Assembly: GCA_910573755.1 (NCBI GenBank)
Contig: CAJTBO010000009.1
Location: forward strand, 62,001 to 126,000
DNA length: 64,000 nucleotides
Direction: 5' to 3'
Origin: Lachnospiraceae bacterium
Lineage (GTDB): Bacteria > Bacillota > Clostridia > Lachnospirales > Lachnospiraceae
Made by a program: the position numbers and the translations under genes. The notes under the pieces were generated by a model that was not told where the DNA came from, did no database searches, and was given only the letters and a program-made list of their open reading frames with translations. Shown here piece after piece: positions 25,223 to 34,538 of the stretch; position 1 is the first letter of the stretch; each line of letters starts with the position of its first letter.

Positions 25223-26101
25223 ATGGATGTAGTTAGAATATCAGATGGTCTTGGAAATCAGATGTTCCAATATGCTTTTGCAAAAAAAATTCAAATACTA
25301 ACCGGTAAAAAAGTATGTTTGGATATACGTTATATTAATAATGAAGATGTTTATATGCAGAATGGAAAAGACTGGTTTCATGATAAATGTGATTTTCGGG
25401 AATATGGATTAGATAATTTTAAAATCACATTGTCTATAGCAGATGAAAGAGAATTAGCAAAGTGGAAATTTATAGCTCAAAGAAATACTTTGGAGCGAGT
25501 ACTTTATAGATTGTCCCAAGTTCATTTATGGCGATGGCAATATAGAAATGAGAATATTAGAAAGATTGTTTTAAAAAAGAGGGATTGGATGTATTCGACG
25601 TATTATTACGGTTATTTTTTTGAATTGGAATTTTATGATGATATCAGGAATATCTTACAGAAAGAATTTCAATTAAAGAAACCTGTATGTTTGCCAACGG
25701 AATTATATAAAGTATTACGAAATGACATTACAGTGGGAATTCATATACGCAGAGGTGATTTTATAAGACTTTCTCGTGATATAAGCTTAAAAGAATATTA
25801 TCCTAAGGCATTAAAAAAAATGGGAGAATATATTAAAAATCCGGTATATTTAGTATTTTCGGATGATATTAAATGGGTCAAGGAACATATAAAAATAGAT
25901 GCTAGAAAGATTTATGTTAGTGAAATGAATTTTTCGGATTTTCAAGAACTTACTATTATGAGATATTGCAAACATAATATTATAGCAAATAGTACATTTA
26001 GTTATTGGGCGGCTTATTTAAATAATAATCCCGAGAAGATTGTTATTTGTCCAAGACGTTGGAAAAAAGGCATTATTCCAAAAGAATGGATAAGTGTTTG
26101 A
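25223..26101 (+). CDS. GT11 alpha-1,2-fucosyltransferase family protein
   Basis: The 292-residue protein shows the GT11 signatures: GLGNQMFQYAFAKK at the N-terminus, VGIHIRRGDFIR (HxRRxD donor-binding motif), YLVFSDDIKWVKE and IIANSTFSYWAAYLN. It should transfer fucose from GDP-fucose to a galactose acceptor in an alpha-1,2 linkage, by family knowledge. No GDP-fucose synthesis genes lie in the window, so the donor must come from elsewhere. It is very AT-rich and sits directly after the small Rossmann-module gene. Confidence 0.92.
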   Translation: MDVVRISDGLGNQMFQYAFAKKIQILTGKKVCLDIRYINNEDVYMQNGKDWFHDKCDFREYGLDNFKITLSIADERELAKWKFIAQRNTLERVLYRLSQVHLWRWQYRNENIRKIVLKKRDWMYSTYYYGYFFELEFYDDIRNILQKEFQLKKPVCLPTELYKVLRNDITVGIHIRRGDFIRLSRDISLKEYYPKALKKMGEYIKNPVYLVFSDDIKWVKEHIKIDARKIYVSEMNFSDFQELTIMRYCKHNIIANSTFSYWAAYLNNNPEKIVICPRRWKKGIIPKEWISV

Positions 26102-26123
26102 TAAGGATAAAAATACATAGAGA

Positions 26124-27677
26124 ATGGATTTTAAAATGGAAGCTGTAAAAACAATAGAAGAATTTATTATGGAAATAGATAATAAGAAACAGTTAATTAT
26201 TTATGGTGCTGGACAAATAGGAAAGTTAATTTACAGTTTTTTAAGAAGTAATGGGATCGCAGTAACCGCATTTGCGGTAACAATGCAGACTCAAAAATGG
26301 GAGTGGGAGAGTATTCCAGTGCATTCTCTGGATGATATTTTAAGCGACTATCAAGCGGCAGATTCGATTGTTATTCTGGCAGTAACAAAGGTACATCAAT
26401 CTTTTATGGAAGATGAACTGAAAAAGCGAAATATCAGTTCCTATATTAAGCTTTCTGAAGGATTGATTTATGAGTTAAGGCGAAAAAGGCAAAAAGAGAA
26501 AGCCCAAGAGGCAGAATTGAAAAAAGAAATAAAAGAAGGTAATTCTATTGGGTATTTGACACCGGGTTACCTTGATACAGATTATGCGGAGCGGCGATTG
26601 ATAATTGATAAAATAAAGGATGCTTTTTATGTGGCAATGCCGAAAGAGTCAGCAGATTTTATGTTAATGGATGATGTATATAAAGTGGAATGGGAAAGAT
26701 ATAGGCAGTTAATGGAAGCTTGTTATTATCCAGAAGAATATCGACCTGAGGTTGATCTCATTCATACATTTAATATGGTTTGCAGGACAAGCTGTTTCTG
26801 GTGTTCATCCTTTGAAACGACAATACCGCGAGTATGGCCTGAAACAGAGAGTGAAGAGGAATATTATTTACAATTAGTGGAATATATGAAGCAACCAAAC
26901 TGCAAAGCGCTATATGCTTTCTGCAGAAATGCTTACAATATACAGAGACATAATCTGATGCGCCATCTCCCGCTGGATGATGTGGAACTGCTTATGGCAA
27001 AAACAAAGATTTTGCATCCACCACAGAAAATATTGGTTACAGAAGAGGAATTTGTAAAAAAACATGCGATTGGAATATTTCATTTTATATTTATAGGGCG
27101 TGCATTTTTCTTTAAAGGAGGAAGGGAAGTGATTAGAGCGCTCTCCGAATTTGAAGGACGGTATGAATTTAAGCTGACGCTTATCAGCGGTTTATTAGGT
27201 AATGATTATTTTACGAAAACTTCTGATGAAGAAGCAGCTGAATGGAAAAAAATAATTTTGGAGAAAAAATGGATTGAATACTATGAGTCGCTTACTAACG
27301 ATAAAGTTTTGGAAAAATGCAAAGAAGCAACGATTGGATTATTGCCGTCTGTCGCAGATACATATGGGTATTCAGTTCTGGAAATGCAGGCTGCAGGATG
27401 TCCGGTAGTGACAACAAATGTCAGAGCTTTTCCGGAGATCAATAATGAAAAGTGTGGATGGATATGCCGAATACCAGTAGACGAGTTTGGGGTTTGTGCG
27501 GAAAAAAGGAAATCAGTTTGGTCGGAGATTCTGGAAAACGAACTTGAGAAGTGTTTTCAGGATATATTTGAATATCCGGATACAGTTAAAATAAAAGGAC
27601 GAGCAGCTTTAGAGAGAATTAGGGAGATGCATGATCCGGATAAATATCAAAGAGAATTGAAAAAGAATTTGGAGTAA
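26124..27677 (+). CDS. GT4-like glycosyltransferase with N-terminal Rossmann module
   Basis: The 517-residue protein begins with a Rossmann module (LIIYGAGQIGKLIYSFL, residues about 24-115) followed by a short charged linker (RRKRQKEKAQEAEL). A GT-B type glycosyltransferase follows, with LIHTFNMVCRTSCFW, FHFIFIGRAFFFKGGREV, and the donor site IGLLPSVADTYGYSVLEMQA and AGCPVVTT. Three close cysteines (CRTSCFWC) are unusual and could bind metal or be structural. It precedes a GT2 enzyme that carries its own module at the opposite end. Confidence 0.78.
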   Translation: MDFKMEAVKTIEEFIMEIDNKKQLIIYGAGQIGKLIYSFLRSNGIAVTAFAVTMQTQKWEWESIPVHSLDDILSDYQAADSIVILAVTKVHQSFMEDELKKRNISSYIKLSEGLIYELRRKRQKEKAQEAELKKEIKEGNSIGYLTPGYLDTDYAERRLIIDKIKDAFYVAMPKESADFMLMDDVYKVEWERYRQLMEACYYPEEYRPEVDLIHTFNMVCRTSCFWCSSFETTIPRVWPETESEEEYYLQLVEYMKQPNCKALYAFCRNAYNIQRHNLMRHLPLDDVELLMAKTKILHPPQKILVTEEEFVKKHAIGIFHFIFIGRAFFFKGGREVIRALSEFEGRYEFKLTLISGLLGNDYFTKTSDEEAAEWKKIILEKKWIEYYESLTNDKVLEKCKEATIGLLPSVADTYGYSVLEMQAAGCPVVTTNVRAFPEINNEKCGWICRIPVDEFGVCAEKRKSVWSEILENELEKCFQDIFEYPDTVKIKGRAALERIREMHDPDKYQRELKKNLE

Positions 27678-27709
27678 AGGTTGAACATTATTAATTATAT
27701 GAGGTTGAA

Positions 27710-28945
27710 ATGATAAAAATATCAGTAATAATACCAGTATTTAATTGCGAGAGGTGTGTGGAACATTCTATCCGCAGTGTTCTTTGCCAGACGATGAAAG
27801 ATCTGGAGGTGATCTGCATAGATGATGGTTCTACAGATTCGTCACCGCAGATTATAGAACGGATTCAGGCTGAGGATGAAAGGGTTGTCCTGTTTCATCA
27901 GGAAAATCAGGGGGCCGGTGTTGCGCGCAATGTGGGAATACGAAGAGCTCAGGGGAAGTATATTGCATTTTTGGATGCGGATGATTATTATGTGGACCCT
28001 ATGGCTTTAGAGATAATGTTTGATGTTTGTGAAACTCAAAAGGTATCTGTCTGTGCAAGTAGAAATATGTATCGTATAGAGGATGAGAGAGAATATATCA
28101 GTGAATTATTTGCAAAAGAGACCAGCAATAAAATTTTGAGATATGAAGATTATCAAAGTGATTATAATTACCAAAGTTACCTGTTTTTAAAAAAAATATT
28201 AATTGAAAATAATATTTTTTTTCCTCTATATAGAAGATTTCAAGATCCTCCTTTTTTAGTAAATGTATCTTATATTGCGAAAAAGTTTGCCGTAGCGGAT
28301 GCTTGTCTATATGCATATCGGGTATCAGAGGTTTCTGCCCGTTATAATGCAGACAAAGTTTGTGATTTACTGCAGGGGCTAATTGATAATTTGAATTTTG
28401 CAAAACAGCATGGATTGGATATTCTGTTTCGCAATACAGTAGAGCGTCTGGAATATGAGTTTGCATATGTAATATATAAGAATATTTCTATAGATGATCT
28501 GAGAATTCTGAAATTACTGATGAAGGCGAATCAGATTATAATTGATAAATGTGGCTTATCAGATTATATTATAAGGCCTATCAGGATTATCGCATTATAC
28601 AGAAGTTATGAAGAAAAACTATTTCAAAGAATTGAAGACCAGCAAGAAATCGCATTATATGGAGCAGGAAAGCTTACAAAAACTTTCCTTGGATATTTAA
28701 AAAAGAAAAATCTGTTAAAGAGAGTAACAACTATTGTTGTTTCAGATCTTGAGGGAAATGTATCTCAAATTGATAAAATTCCGGTGATTTCATTAAAAGA
28801 ATTTGTAGAAAAAAAGAATTGTTTTTTATTGATAACAGTAGGAAATAAAATTGCAAAAGAGATAGAAACTAGTTTAAAACAAATCGGATATACAAACTAT
28901 CAATTGTTGGATAATTCTTTTGGGGAAGAGATAGTAATGAGGTAA
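27710..28945 (+). CDS. GT2 glycosyltransferase with C-terminal Rossmann module
   Basis: The 411-residue protein starts with a classical GT-A fold family 2 domain (ISVIIPVFNCERCVEHSI, VICIDDGSTDSS, GAGVARNVGIRRAQG, IAFLDADDYY with the DxD metal site) to about residue 230. The C-terminal part from about 310 is a Rossmann module (IALYGAGKLTKTFLGYL, VVSDLEGN). GAGG precedes the start. The catalytic domain should transfer one sugar from a nucleotide donor to the glycan intermediate. Confidence 0.88.
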   Translation: MIKISVIIPVFNCERCVEHSIRSVLCQTMKDLEVICIDDGSTDSSPQIIERIQAEDERVVLFHQENQGAGVARNVGIRRAQGKYIAFLDADDYYVDPMALEIMFDVCETQKVSVCASRNMYRIEDEREYISELFAKETSNKILRYEDYQSDYNYQSYLFLKKILIENNIFFPLYRRFQDPPFLVNVSYIAKKFAVADACLYAYRVSEVSARYNADKVCDLLQGLIDNLNFAKQHGLDILFRNTVERLEYEFAYVIYKNISIDDLRILKLLMKANQIIIDKCGLSDYIIRPIRIIALYRSYEEKLFQRIEDQQEIALYGAGKLTKTFLGYLKKKNLLKRVTTIVVSDLEGNVSQIDKIPVISLKEFVEKKNCFLLITVGNKIAKEIETSLKQIGYTNYQLLDNSFGEEIVMR

Positions 28946-28961
28946 GTGAGAAAAAGAGTTT

Positions 28962-30089
28962 ATGTATTACTATGCAAACGAAATCATTCAGAAAATGAAA
29001 AAAGAGGAGCAGCTTATTATTTTTGGGGCAGGAAATATAGCGCGTTTAGTGTTGGAGTGCCTTTTGAGTGAACTATACCGTCTGCCTGTAAAATATTGTC
29101 TGGTATCTGATATGGGGGGGAATCCAGAACAAATAAAAGGGATTCCGGTTATTGACTATACAGAGGCAAAACGGTTGGTGAGCAAAGATGCGCTGATTTT
29201 GATAGCTATGTCAGAAAAGCATTTGGAATCTGCGGTGGAAAGCCTGTGTTTTCACGGATATCAAAATATTATTCCGCTTACTTTTGAAAATGACTTATGG
29301 AGCCTGCTGCGTGGGAATTATTATCGGGCTGAGAGATTGTCACAGAAAAAGCAATATTTAACGGTGGAAGAGGAATTGGAACGGTCAGGATATCGCAAAG
29401 AGACCGGGACGATCAGTGTCTATACAGCGAGATGTCATGTAGATAGAGCACTGAAAGAAGATATCTCACGCTTCTGTTGGGAGATCCCGATTCAAGTGGG
29501 AGCAGCGCTGACAAAGGAGAGAATCTGTGATATCTGTGATGATGTGGGAGAGCATATATCTGAAAAAAACCAACAGTATTGTGAACTGACAGCATTATAC
29601 TGGATCTGGAAAAATGATAGATCAGATTATGTAGGGCTGGGACATTACAGGAGACATTTTGAATTGACAAAAGAGCAGTTAGGACAGTTGGCTGGTTCGG
29701 ATATAGATGTTGTTTTGACGATTCCTATCATGGATATTCCCAATGTGGAAGCTGTATATCGGCGAGATCATATCGGGGCGGACTGGGATGTGATGTTGGA
29801 GGCTGTCAGGACTCTTTCGCCTGAGTATATGCCTGCGGTACAGGAAATGCAAAGCGGGAAATTTTATTACGCATACAATATGTTTATTATGCGCAGAGAG
29901 ATTCTGGAAGATTATTGTTCCTGGTTGTTTCCAATATTATTTTATTGTGAAAAACGTTGTGGGGAGAAAGAAGATATTTATCAGAACCGTTATATAGGAT
30001 TTATAGCGGAACATTTGATGTCAGTATATTTTTTATACCATGAACGGGATTATAAGATTGTCCATGCGAAAAAGCATTTTATACTATAG
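28962..30089 (+). CDS. DUF4422 glycan biosynthesis protein with N-terminal Rossmann module, copy 1
   Basis: The 375-residue protein combines a Rossmann module (LIIFGAGNIARLVLECL, residues 17-110) with a DUF4422 domain from about 150 (ISVYTARCHVDRAL, IPIQVGAAL, YCELTALYWIWKN, YVGLGHYRRHFEL, NMFIMRREILEDYCSWLFPI). DUF4422 is found in exopolysaccharide loci and is thought to be a glycosyltransferase-like domain. It has the same architecture as the gene at 32519, so the two are paralogues. The ribosome binding site is weak. Confidence 0.82.
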   Translation: MYYYANEIIQKMKKEEQLIIFGAGNIARLVLECLLSELYRLPVKYCLVSDMGGNPEQIKGIPVIDYTEAKRLVSKDALILIAMSEKHLESAVESLCFHGYQNIIPLTFENDLWSLLRGNYYRAERLSQKKQYLTVEEELERSGYRKETGTISVYTARCHVDRALKEDISRFCWEIPIQVGAALTKERICDICDDVGEHISEKNQQYCELTALYWIWKNDRSDYVGLGHYRRHFELTKEQLGQLAGSDIDVVLTIPIMDIPNVEAVYRRDHIGADWDVMLEAVRTLSPEYMPAVQEMQSGKFYYAYNMFIMRREILEDYCSWLFPILFYCEKRCGEKEDIYQNRYIGFIAEHLMSVYFLYHERDYKIVHAKKHFIL

Positions 30090-30126
30090 AGTAAATCTGA
30101 TAAATAAGAAAGTGTGAGAGAAGAAT

Positions 30127-31215
30127 ATGCTGCAGCTAAAAAATGATGTAAAAAGTCTCAGAGAATTGTTTGATATAAAGCCGCATGTCGTATTATATGG
30201 TGCAGGAGCTTCTACAAAACTTTTTTTGCAGTCCTATTATGATATGTTGCCGGAAAAGAGTCTGGAGTTTATTGTAGATGGAAATGACCGGCTGGATGGG
30301 AGATATTGTATTGCGGGAGGAAATATCAGAGTAAAGATTATCTCCCTGAAACATTTGTGTGAAATATGGGGGGAGAGGGTACGGCAGTTTACTTTTCTGA
30401 TGATGCCATATTATTCTCTGCATTTTATCCGGCATTTAGATCAAATGGTTGAACTAAATGGGGTAGAAACATATGTCTATAGTTTTATTGCAGAAAAAAG
30501 TCCTGTTCAGAGGTTTCAATTGAGAGAGACCAAAACCCCGCAGATTCCTAAGATCATTCATTATTTTTGGGTCGGTGATTCTTCAATTTCTGAGGAAGAT
30601 AAAAAAAATATTGAATCATGGAAGCGTTTCTGTCCTGACTATGAAATCATAGAGTGGAATGAGTCAAATTATGATTTCAGCAAATATAGATATGCCCGTG
30701 AAGCTTTGGAGAAGAAGCAATATATGTATGCGACTGATGCCCCCAGAAAGGATGTATTGTATCAATATGGAGGAATTTATCTGGATACAGATGTGGAACT
30801 TTTAAAACCTCTTGATGACTTGTTGTATCATAAAGCTTTTATTGGAATTGATGATGGCGGACAGGTGAATTCCGGTTCCGGTTTAGGGGCAGTGAAACAT
30901 AATGAGGTGATAAAGGATATGCTGGATTTGTATGAGGAGTTATCCTTTGTGAGAGAAGATGGCAGTTTTAACAGTTATTACAATACTTATTATGAAACAA
31001 AATACCTGATTGAGAATGGATTTAGGATTCAGAATCAGTACCAGAGAATCGGAACAATGGACTGTTTGCCAAGAGAAGTGCTGATGCCGGAGGGGGTGAT
31101 AGGACTTCATAATAATTATACAAAAAATACGATTGCGCGTCATAAGATCAATCCATACGACAAAAGTATAATAGCAGCAATACAGGACAGGTTGTATGCG
31201 GATAGTGAAGGATAG
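30127..31215 (+). CDS. GT32-like glycosyltransferase with N-terminal Rossmann module
   Basis: The 362-residue protein has a Rossmann-type module with a degenerate loop (VVLYGAGASTKLFLQSYY, residues 20-130) followed by a GT32-type capsular glycosyltransferase: PKIIHYFWVGD, IIEWNESNYDFSKY, ATDAPRKDVLYQYGG and IYLDTDVELLKPLD (the DxD metal-nucleotide site), and IGLHNNYTKNTI. It should add a hexose or hexosamine to the glycan. It ends the main run of glycosyltransferases; an rpn pseudogene region follows. Confidence 0.85.
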   Translation: MLQLKNDVKSLRELFDIKPHVVLYGAGASTKLFLQSYYDMLPEKSLEFIVDGNDRLDGRYCIAGGNIRVKIISLKHLCEIWGERVRQFTFLMMPYYSLHFIRHLDQMVELNGVETYVYSFIAEKSPVQRFQLRETKTPQIPKIIHYFWVGDSSISEEDKKNIESWKRFCPDYEIIEWNESNYDFSKYRYAREALEKKQYMYATDAPRKDVLYQYGGIYLDTDVELLKPLDDLLYHKAFIGIDDGGQVNSGSGLGAVKHNEVIKDMLDLYEELSFVREDGSFNSYYNTYYETKYLIENGFRIQNQYQRIGTMDCLPREVLMPEGVIGLHNNYTKNTIARHKINPYDKSIIAAIQDRLYADSEG

Positions 31216-31601
31216 GAAACTTTAGGAATGAATCTGCATCTGCTGAAAAAATAGAATTAATCACGTTGTCCCCAGAGGGTAAATATGGCGTGTTTAGATA
31301 TGGCTGTGGAGAAAGGACCACAACACTGAACCTTGACAATTACATATCTTACATCAGGAAGCATATAATTTTATCATGTTATTATATTAGTATAATTTTT
31401 ATTACATTTACTTGTCAAGCAACGCAAGCTTTGCTATACTGCTTTCAAAAGCATATATTCTTTTGAAATTCTTATGGTGAAACTGCCATTCTAAAGGAGA
31501 TCATTCCTGTCTGTCTTCAACTGAAACCTGTGCTTTTTATTACCAGAAAATATTAATGGCATGGGATTTTGTGGGAAGCCGGGAAACAGGCAGCTTTGTT
31601 T
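31216..31601 (+). promoter_or_regulatory. Gene-free stretch with a promoter-like sequence and an inverted repeat
   Basis: TTGTCA at 31412-31417 and TATACT at 31435-31440 are spaced by 17 bases, a good sigma-A type promoter reading toward the rpn pseudogene. Immediately after it, TTTCAAAAG (31443-31451) and CTTTTGAAA (31460-31468) form an inverted repeat that could be an operator or leader hairpin. No gene is supported in the rest of the stretch. Confidence 0.5.
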
Positions 31602-32361
31602 ATGGAAATGATCAAGGGAACCCATTATAAAGATACGGTGTTCCGGATGCTGTTCCGGGATAAGAAACAGCTGCTTGGACTGTATAATGCGGTCAGCGGG
31701 AGGCATTACAGGAATCCGGATCAGCTTGAGATCGTTACATTGGAAGGTGTTGTTTATATGAGGATGAAGAATGATCTGGCGGTTCTCTGATCCGGATACC
31801 ATCGCCTCATTTGTAGTTTTTTATAACGGAGTGGAACCATTTGAAGAGAAACGGGAATTGAGATTATCGGAAGCGTTTGTAAATCGGGAGGAGGATTCTG
31901 AACTGGAATTGCGGGTTCAGGTGCTGAATATAAAAGGGTTCAATGAAGAACTGAAGGGGCAATGCTGCATTCTTGGGGAATATATGCAGTATGTGAATAA
32001 GGTAAGAGCCTACAGGGAACAGTTGTCTATAGATCAAGCGGTAGATAGGGCTGTGAATGAATGTATTGCGGAAAATATTTTGCGGGAATTTCTGTTGCGG
32101 AACAAAGCGGAGGTAAGGCAAGTGAGCATTTTTGAATATAATGAAGAGGATACGCGCCGGGCGATTGGGGAATACCAGCATGGGCAGGGAGTGATAGAAA
32201 GCAAGATAGATGATGTGTTGCTATTATTGAAGAGAAAAGGTGCTGTTCCGGTGGACTTGGAAAAAGAGATTTTGGAAGAAAAGGATATAGAAGTTTTACA
32301 AAACTGGCTGATAAGTGCCGCAGAAGTTAAGAGTATTGATGAGTTTATAGAAAGAAAATAG
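31602..32361 (+). pseudogene. Rpn-type PD-(D/E)XK nuclease gene, catalytic core deleted and frameshifted
   Basis: The first part encodes MEMIKGTHYKDTVFRMLF, QLLGLYNAVSGRHYRNP and VVYMRMKNDL, the usual N-terminus of this family. Near 31785 the frame changes and resumes at FVVFYNGVEPFEEKRELRL, ELRVQVLNIKGFNEELKG and VDRAVNECIAENILREFLL through a complete C-terminus. Compared with intact relatives, about 50-60 residues containing the catalytic Asp and the E-x-Q motif are missing at the junction, so it combines a deletion and a frameshift. It belongs to a different subfamily from the two rpn genes at 4.8-6.8 kb. Confidence 0.8.
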
Positions 32362-32418
32362 AAAGCTGTTCTAAAGAAGATAAAGGAAGATTTTATAACG
32401 TAGAATAAATAATAATAA

Positions 32419-32466
32419 AAACTCCCGATGTAAGATATGTCATTGTCTTATATCGGGAGTTTTTGA
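32419..32466 (+). terminator. Intrinsic terminator after the rpn pseudogene
   Basis: The arms AACTCCCGAT and ATCGGGAGTT (with continuing TAAGA/TCTTA pairing and one mismatch) enclose a loop of about 10 bases, and a short T run follows. It separates the pseudogene from the next glycan gene; A-rich sequence on the left makes it potentially bidirectional. Confidence 0.8.
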
Positions 32467-32518
32467 TATGCAGTCTCAAAAATAGAAGGGAATATGTCAG
32501 AAGGAAGGATGTAGTGGA

Positions 32519-33604
32519 ATGAACCTTGTAATCTACGGTGCCCAGGCCATAGCGCTCGGCGCATATAAAGCGATAAAGCTTTTATATCCTGAGAGGTCTG
32601 TCGGCTGTTTTCTGGTTTCCTCCGTGAAAGGAAATCCGGCTGTGCTGGGCGGTCTTCCTGTACGGGAGATTTTAGAGTATGCCGGTCAGTTGTCATCTGA
32701 AGAGAAGGCAGACACGGAAGTCCTGATCGCCACCCCGGAAAGTGTGATGCCGGAGATTGAGGATACACTGGAAACCTACGGCTTCGATTGTCATGTGAGA
32801 CTTACTTCCCTGCGTTTTGCGGAACTGATGGGGTATTATTATGCCCACACCGGAGCATTTATGCCGTTGGCGGCACTGCCTGTCGGTTTCCATATACCGA
32901 AGATACAGATGTATATGGCAAAGTTCTATAAGGACAAGCCGCTGAAATCAGAATATCGTATCCCTGAGTGGATGATACCGATACAGGTGGGCAGTGCACT
33001 GTGCGAGGAACGAGTAGCAGATCTTTTGGACTGCGAGGGGGAAAATATATCTGCTAAAAATGTAAATTATTCGGAACTGACGGCTCTCTACTGGATCTGG
33101 AAGAATCGTCTGACCAGAGGGGAGACGGGTGATAAAGAAGTATATTACGGGTTATCCCATTACCGCCGCATGCTGGAATTATCGGAGGATGATTTGTCCC
33201 GGCTGATCGATAACGATGTAGATGCAGTGTTGCCCTATCCCATGTCCTATGAACCGGATATCGAGGAACACCATAAGAGATATCTGGCGGATGCGGATTG
33301 GAAGGCATTATGCAGAGCGCTTGAGGAACTTCAGCCGGAGTATGCCGGAACTTTTGGGCAGATTTTAAAACAGCAGTATTTTTATAATTACAATATTATC
33401 CTTGCCAGAAAATCGGTTCTTGAAGAATATTGCAGCTGGCTGTTTCCGATACTTGAGCGAGTAGAACAACTCAGCACACCGAAAGGCTGGGAGAGACAGG
33501 ACAGATACATAGGCTATATGGGTGAGACACTGGAAACGCTGTATTTTATGCATAACAGGAACCGGCTGAATATAACGCATGCCGGCTGTAGGTTTCTACT
33601 GTGA
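32519..33604 (+). CDS. DUF4422 glycan biosynthesis protein with N-terminal Rossmann-like module, copy 2
   Basis: The 361-residue paralogue of the protein at 28962 begins MNLVIYGAQAIALGAYKAI, a module whose second loop Gly is replaced by Gln. The DUF4422 part has IPIQVGSALCEERV, YSELTALYWIWKN, YYGLSHYRRMLEL, NYNIILARKSVLEEYCSW and a similar ending. GC content is visibly higher than in the middle of the locus. It follows a terminator, so it probably begins a separate transcript with the CDP-ribitol genes, preceded by GGAAGGA. Confidence 0.82.
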   Translation: MNLVIYGAQAIALGAYKAIKLLYPERSVGCFLVSSVKGNPAVLGGLPVREILEYAGQLSSEEKADTEVLIATPESVMPEIEDTLETYGFDCHVRLTSLRFAELMGYYYAHTGAFMPLAALPVGFHIPKIQMYMAKFYKDKPLKSEYRIPEWMIPIQVGSALCEERVADLLDCEGENISAKNVNYSELTALYWIWKNRLTRGETGDKEVYYGLSHYRRMLELSEDDLSRLIDNDVDAVLPYPMSYEPDIEEHHKRYLADADWKALCRALEELQPEYAGTFGQILKQQYFYNYNIILARKSVLEEYCSWLFPILERVEQLSTPKGWERQDRYIGYMGETLETLYFMHNRNRLNITHAGCRFLL

Positions 33605-33672
33605 AAATAATATGCATTCAGGGGTATATAGCCAGAGAGATATTTAGCAAGAAGAAAAGGGGAAATTAACTT

Positions 33673-34362
33673 ATGAACTTCGAACTCACCGCATCCATGA
33701 TGTGCGCCAATTATGGAAATCTGGAACAGGAAGTAAAACTGTTGGAAGAAAGCGGTATAGATTCCTTCCATATCGATATTATGGACGGCCGTTATGTCCA
33801 TAATTTTGCCATGTCTTTGAATGATATGGCATACATAGCTTCCGCGACAAAAAAGCCTCTGGATGTACATCTGATGATAGAACATCCGAACAACAACATA
33901 CAGATATTCCTGCGGAAGCTGCGCCGCGGGGATACCGTATACATCCATCCGGAAGCGGAATATCATCCTTCCACGACCCTGCAGAAGATTATAGATGCAG
34001 GCCTTGTCCCCGGCATTGCGATCAATCCGGGGACAAGCGTGGAGACGGTATATGAAATGCTCAGAATCGTAAAAAAAGTGCTTGTCATGACGGTGAATCC
34101 GGGCAATGCGGGCCAGATGTACATGCCTTATGTCGGAAAAAAGATAACACATCTGCTCGAGTTAAAGGAAGAGATGCATTTTAAGGTATACTGGGACGGC
34201 GCCTGCAGTGGGGACAAGATCCGTAAGTTTGCCCCTATGGGAATAGACGGTTTTGTATTAGGGACAACGCTTCTGTTCGGAAAGGAGAAGTCTTATGGAG
34301 AGATACTGCAGGAGATACGTGTCTATGGCGTGGAGATGGAGGAGAAGGGACAAAAAATGTAA
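33673..34362 (+). CDS. Ribulose-phosphate 3-epimerase family protein
   Basis: The 229-residue TIM-barrel enzyme shows FHIDIMDGRYVHNF, KPLDVHLMIEHPN, GIAINPGTSVETV, VLVMTVNPGNAGQ and VYWDGACSGDKI, the positions of the metal ligands and phosphate-binding loops of the epimerase family. It should interconvert ribulose 5-phosphate and xylulose 5-phosphate or a related sugar phosphate. Its place before an IspD/TarI-like cytidylyltransferase and an MDR dehydrogenase suggests it supplies ribulose 5-phosphate for CDP-ribitol rather than serving the central pentose pathway. Confidence 0.88.
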   Translation: MNFELTASMMCANYGNLEQEVKLLEESGIDSFHIDIMDGRYVHNFAMSLNDMAYIASATKKPLDVHLMIEHPNNNIQIFLRKLRRGDTVYIHPEAEYHPSTTLQKIIDAGLVPGIAINPGTSVETVYEMLRIVKKVLVMTVNPGNAGQMYMPYVGKKITHLLELKEEMHFKVYWDGACSGDKIRKFAPMGIDGFVLGTTLLFGKEKSYGEILQEIRVYGVEMEEKGQKM

Positions 34363-34436
34363 ATGGGTAGAAAAAGGCAGAAGCTAAAACAAAAGAAACA
34401 TATGAGGCAGCTAGGCAGAAGGATATAAAGAAACGA

Positions 34437-34499
34437 GAAAGTAAAGAGACAGAAAGTAAAGAGACAAGAATATAAAGAGACAAGAGAATAAAGAAGCAG
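34437..34499. repeat. Purine-rich tandem repeats between rpe-like and ispD/tarI-like genes
   Basis: Four imperfect copies of a 15-16-base unit resembling GAAAGTAAAGAGACA lie in the 176-base gap. All are A/G-rich and could have arisen by slippage. No ORF or terminator is visible in the gap. Confidence 0.65.
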
Positions 34500-34538
34500 A
34501 GCGATAAAGATACCAAAACAGATCAGGAGATACAGTCC

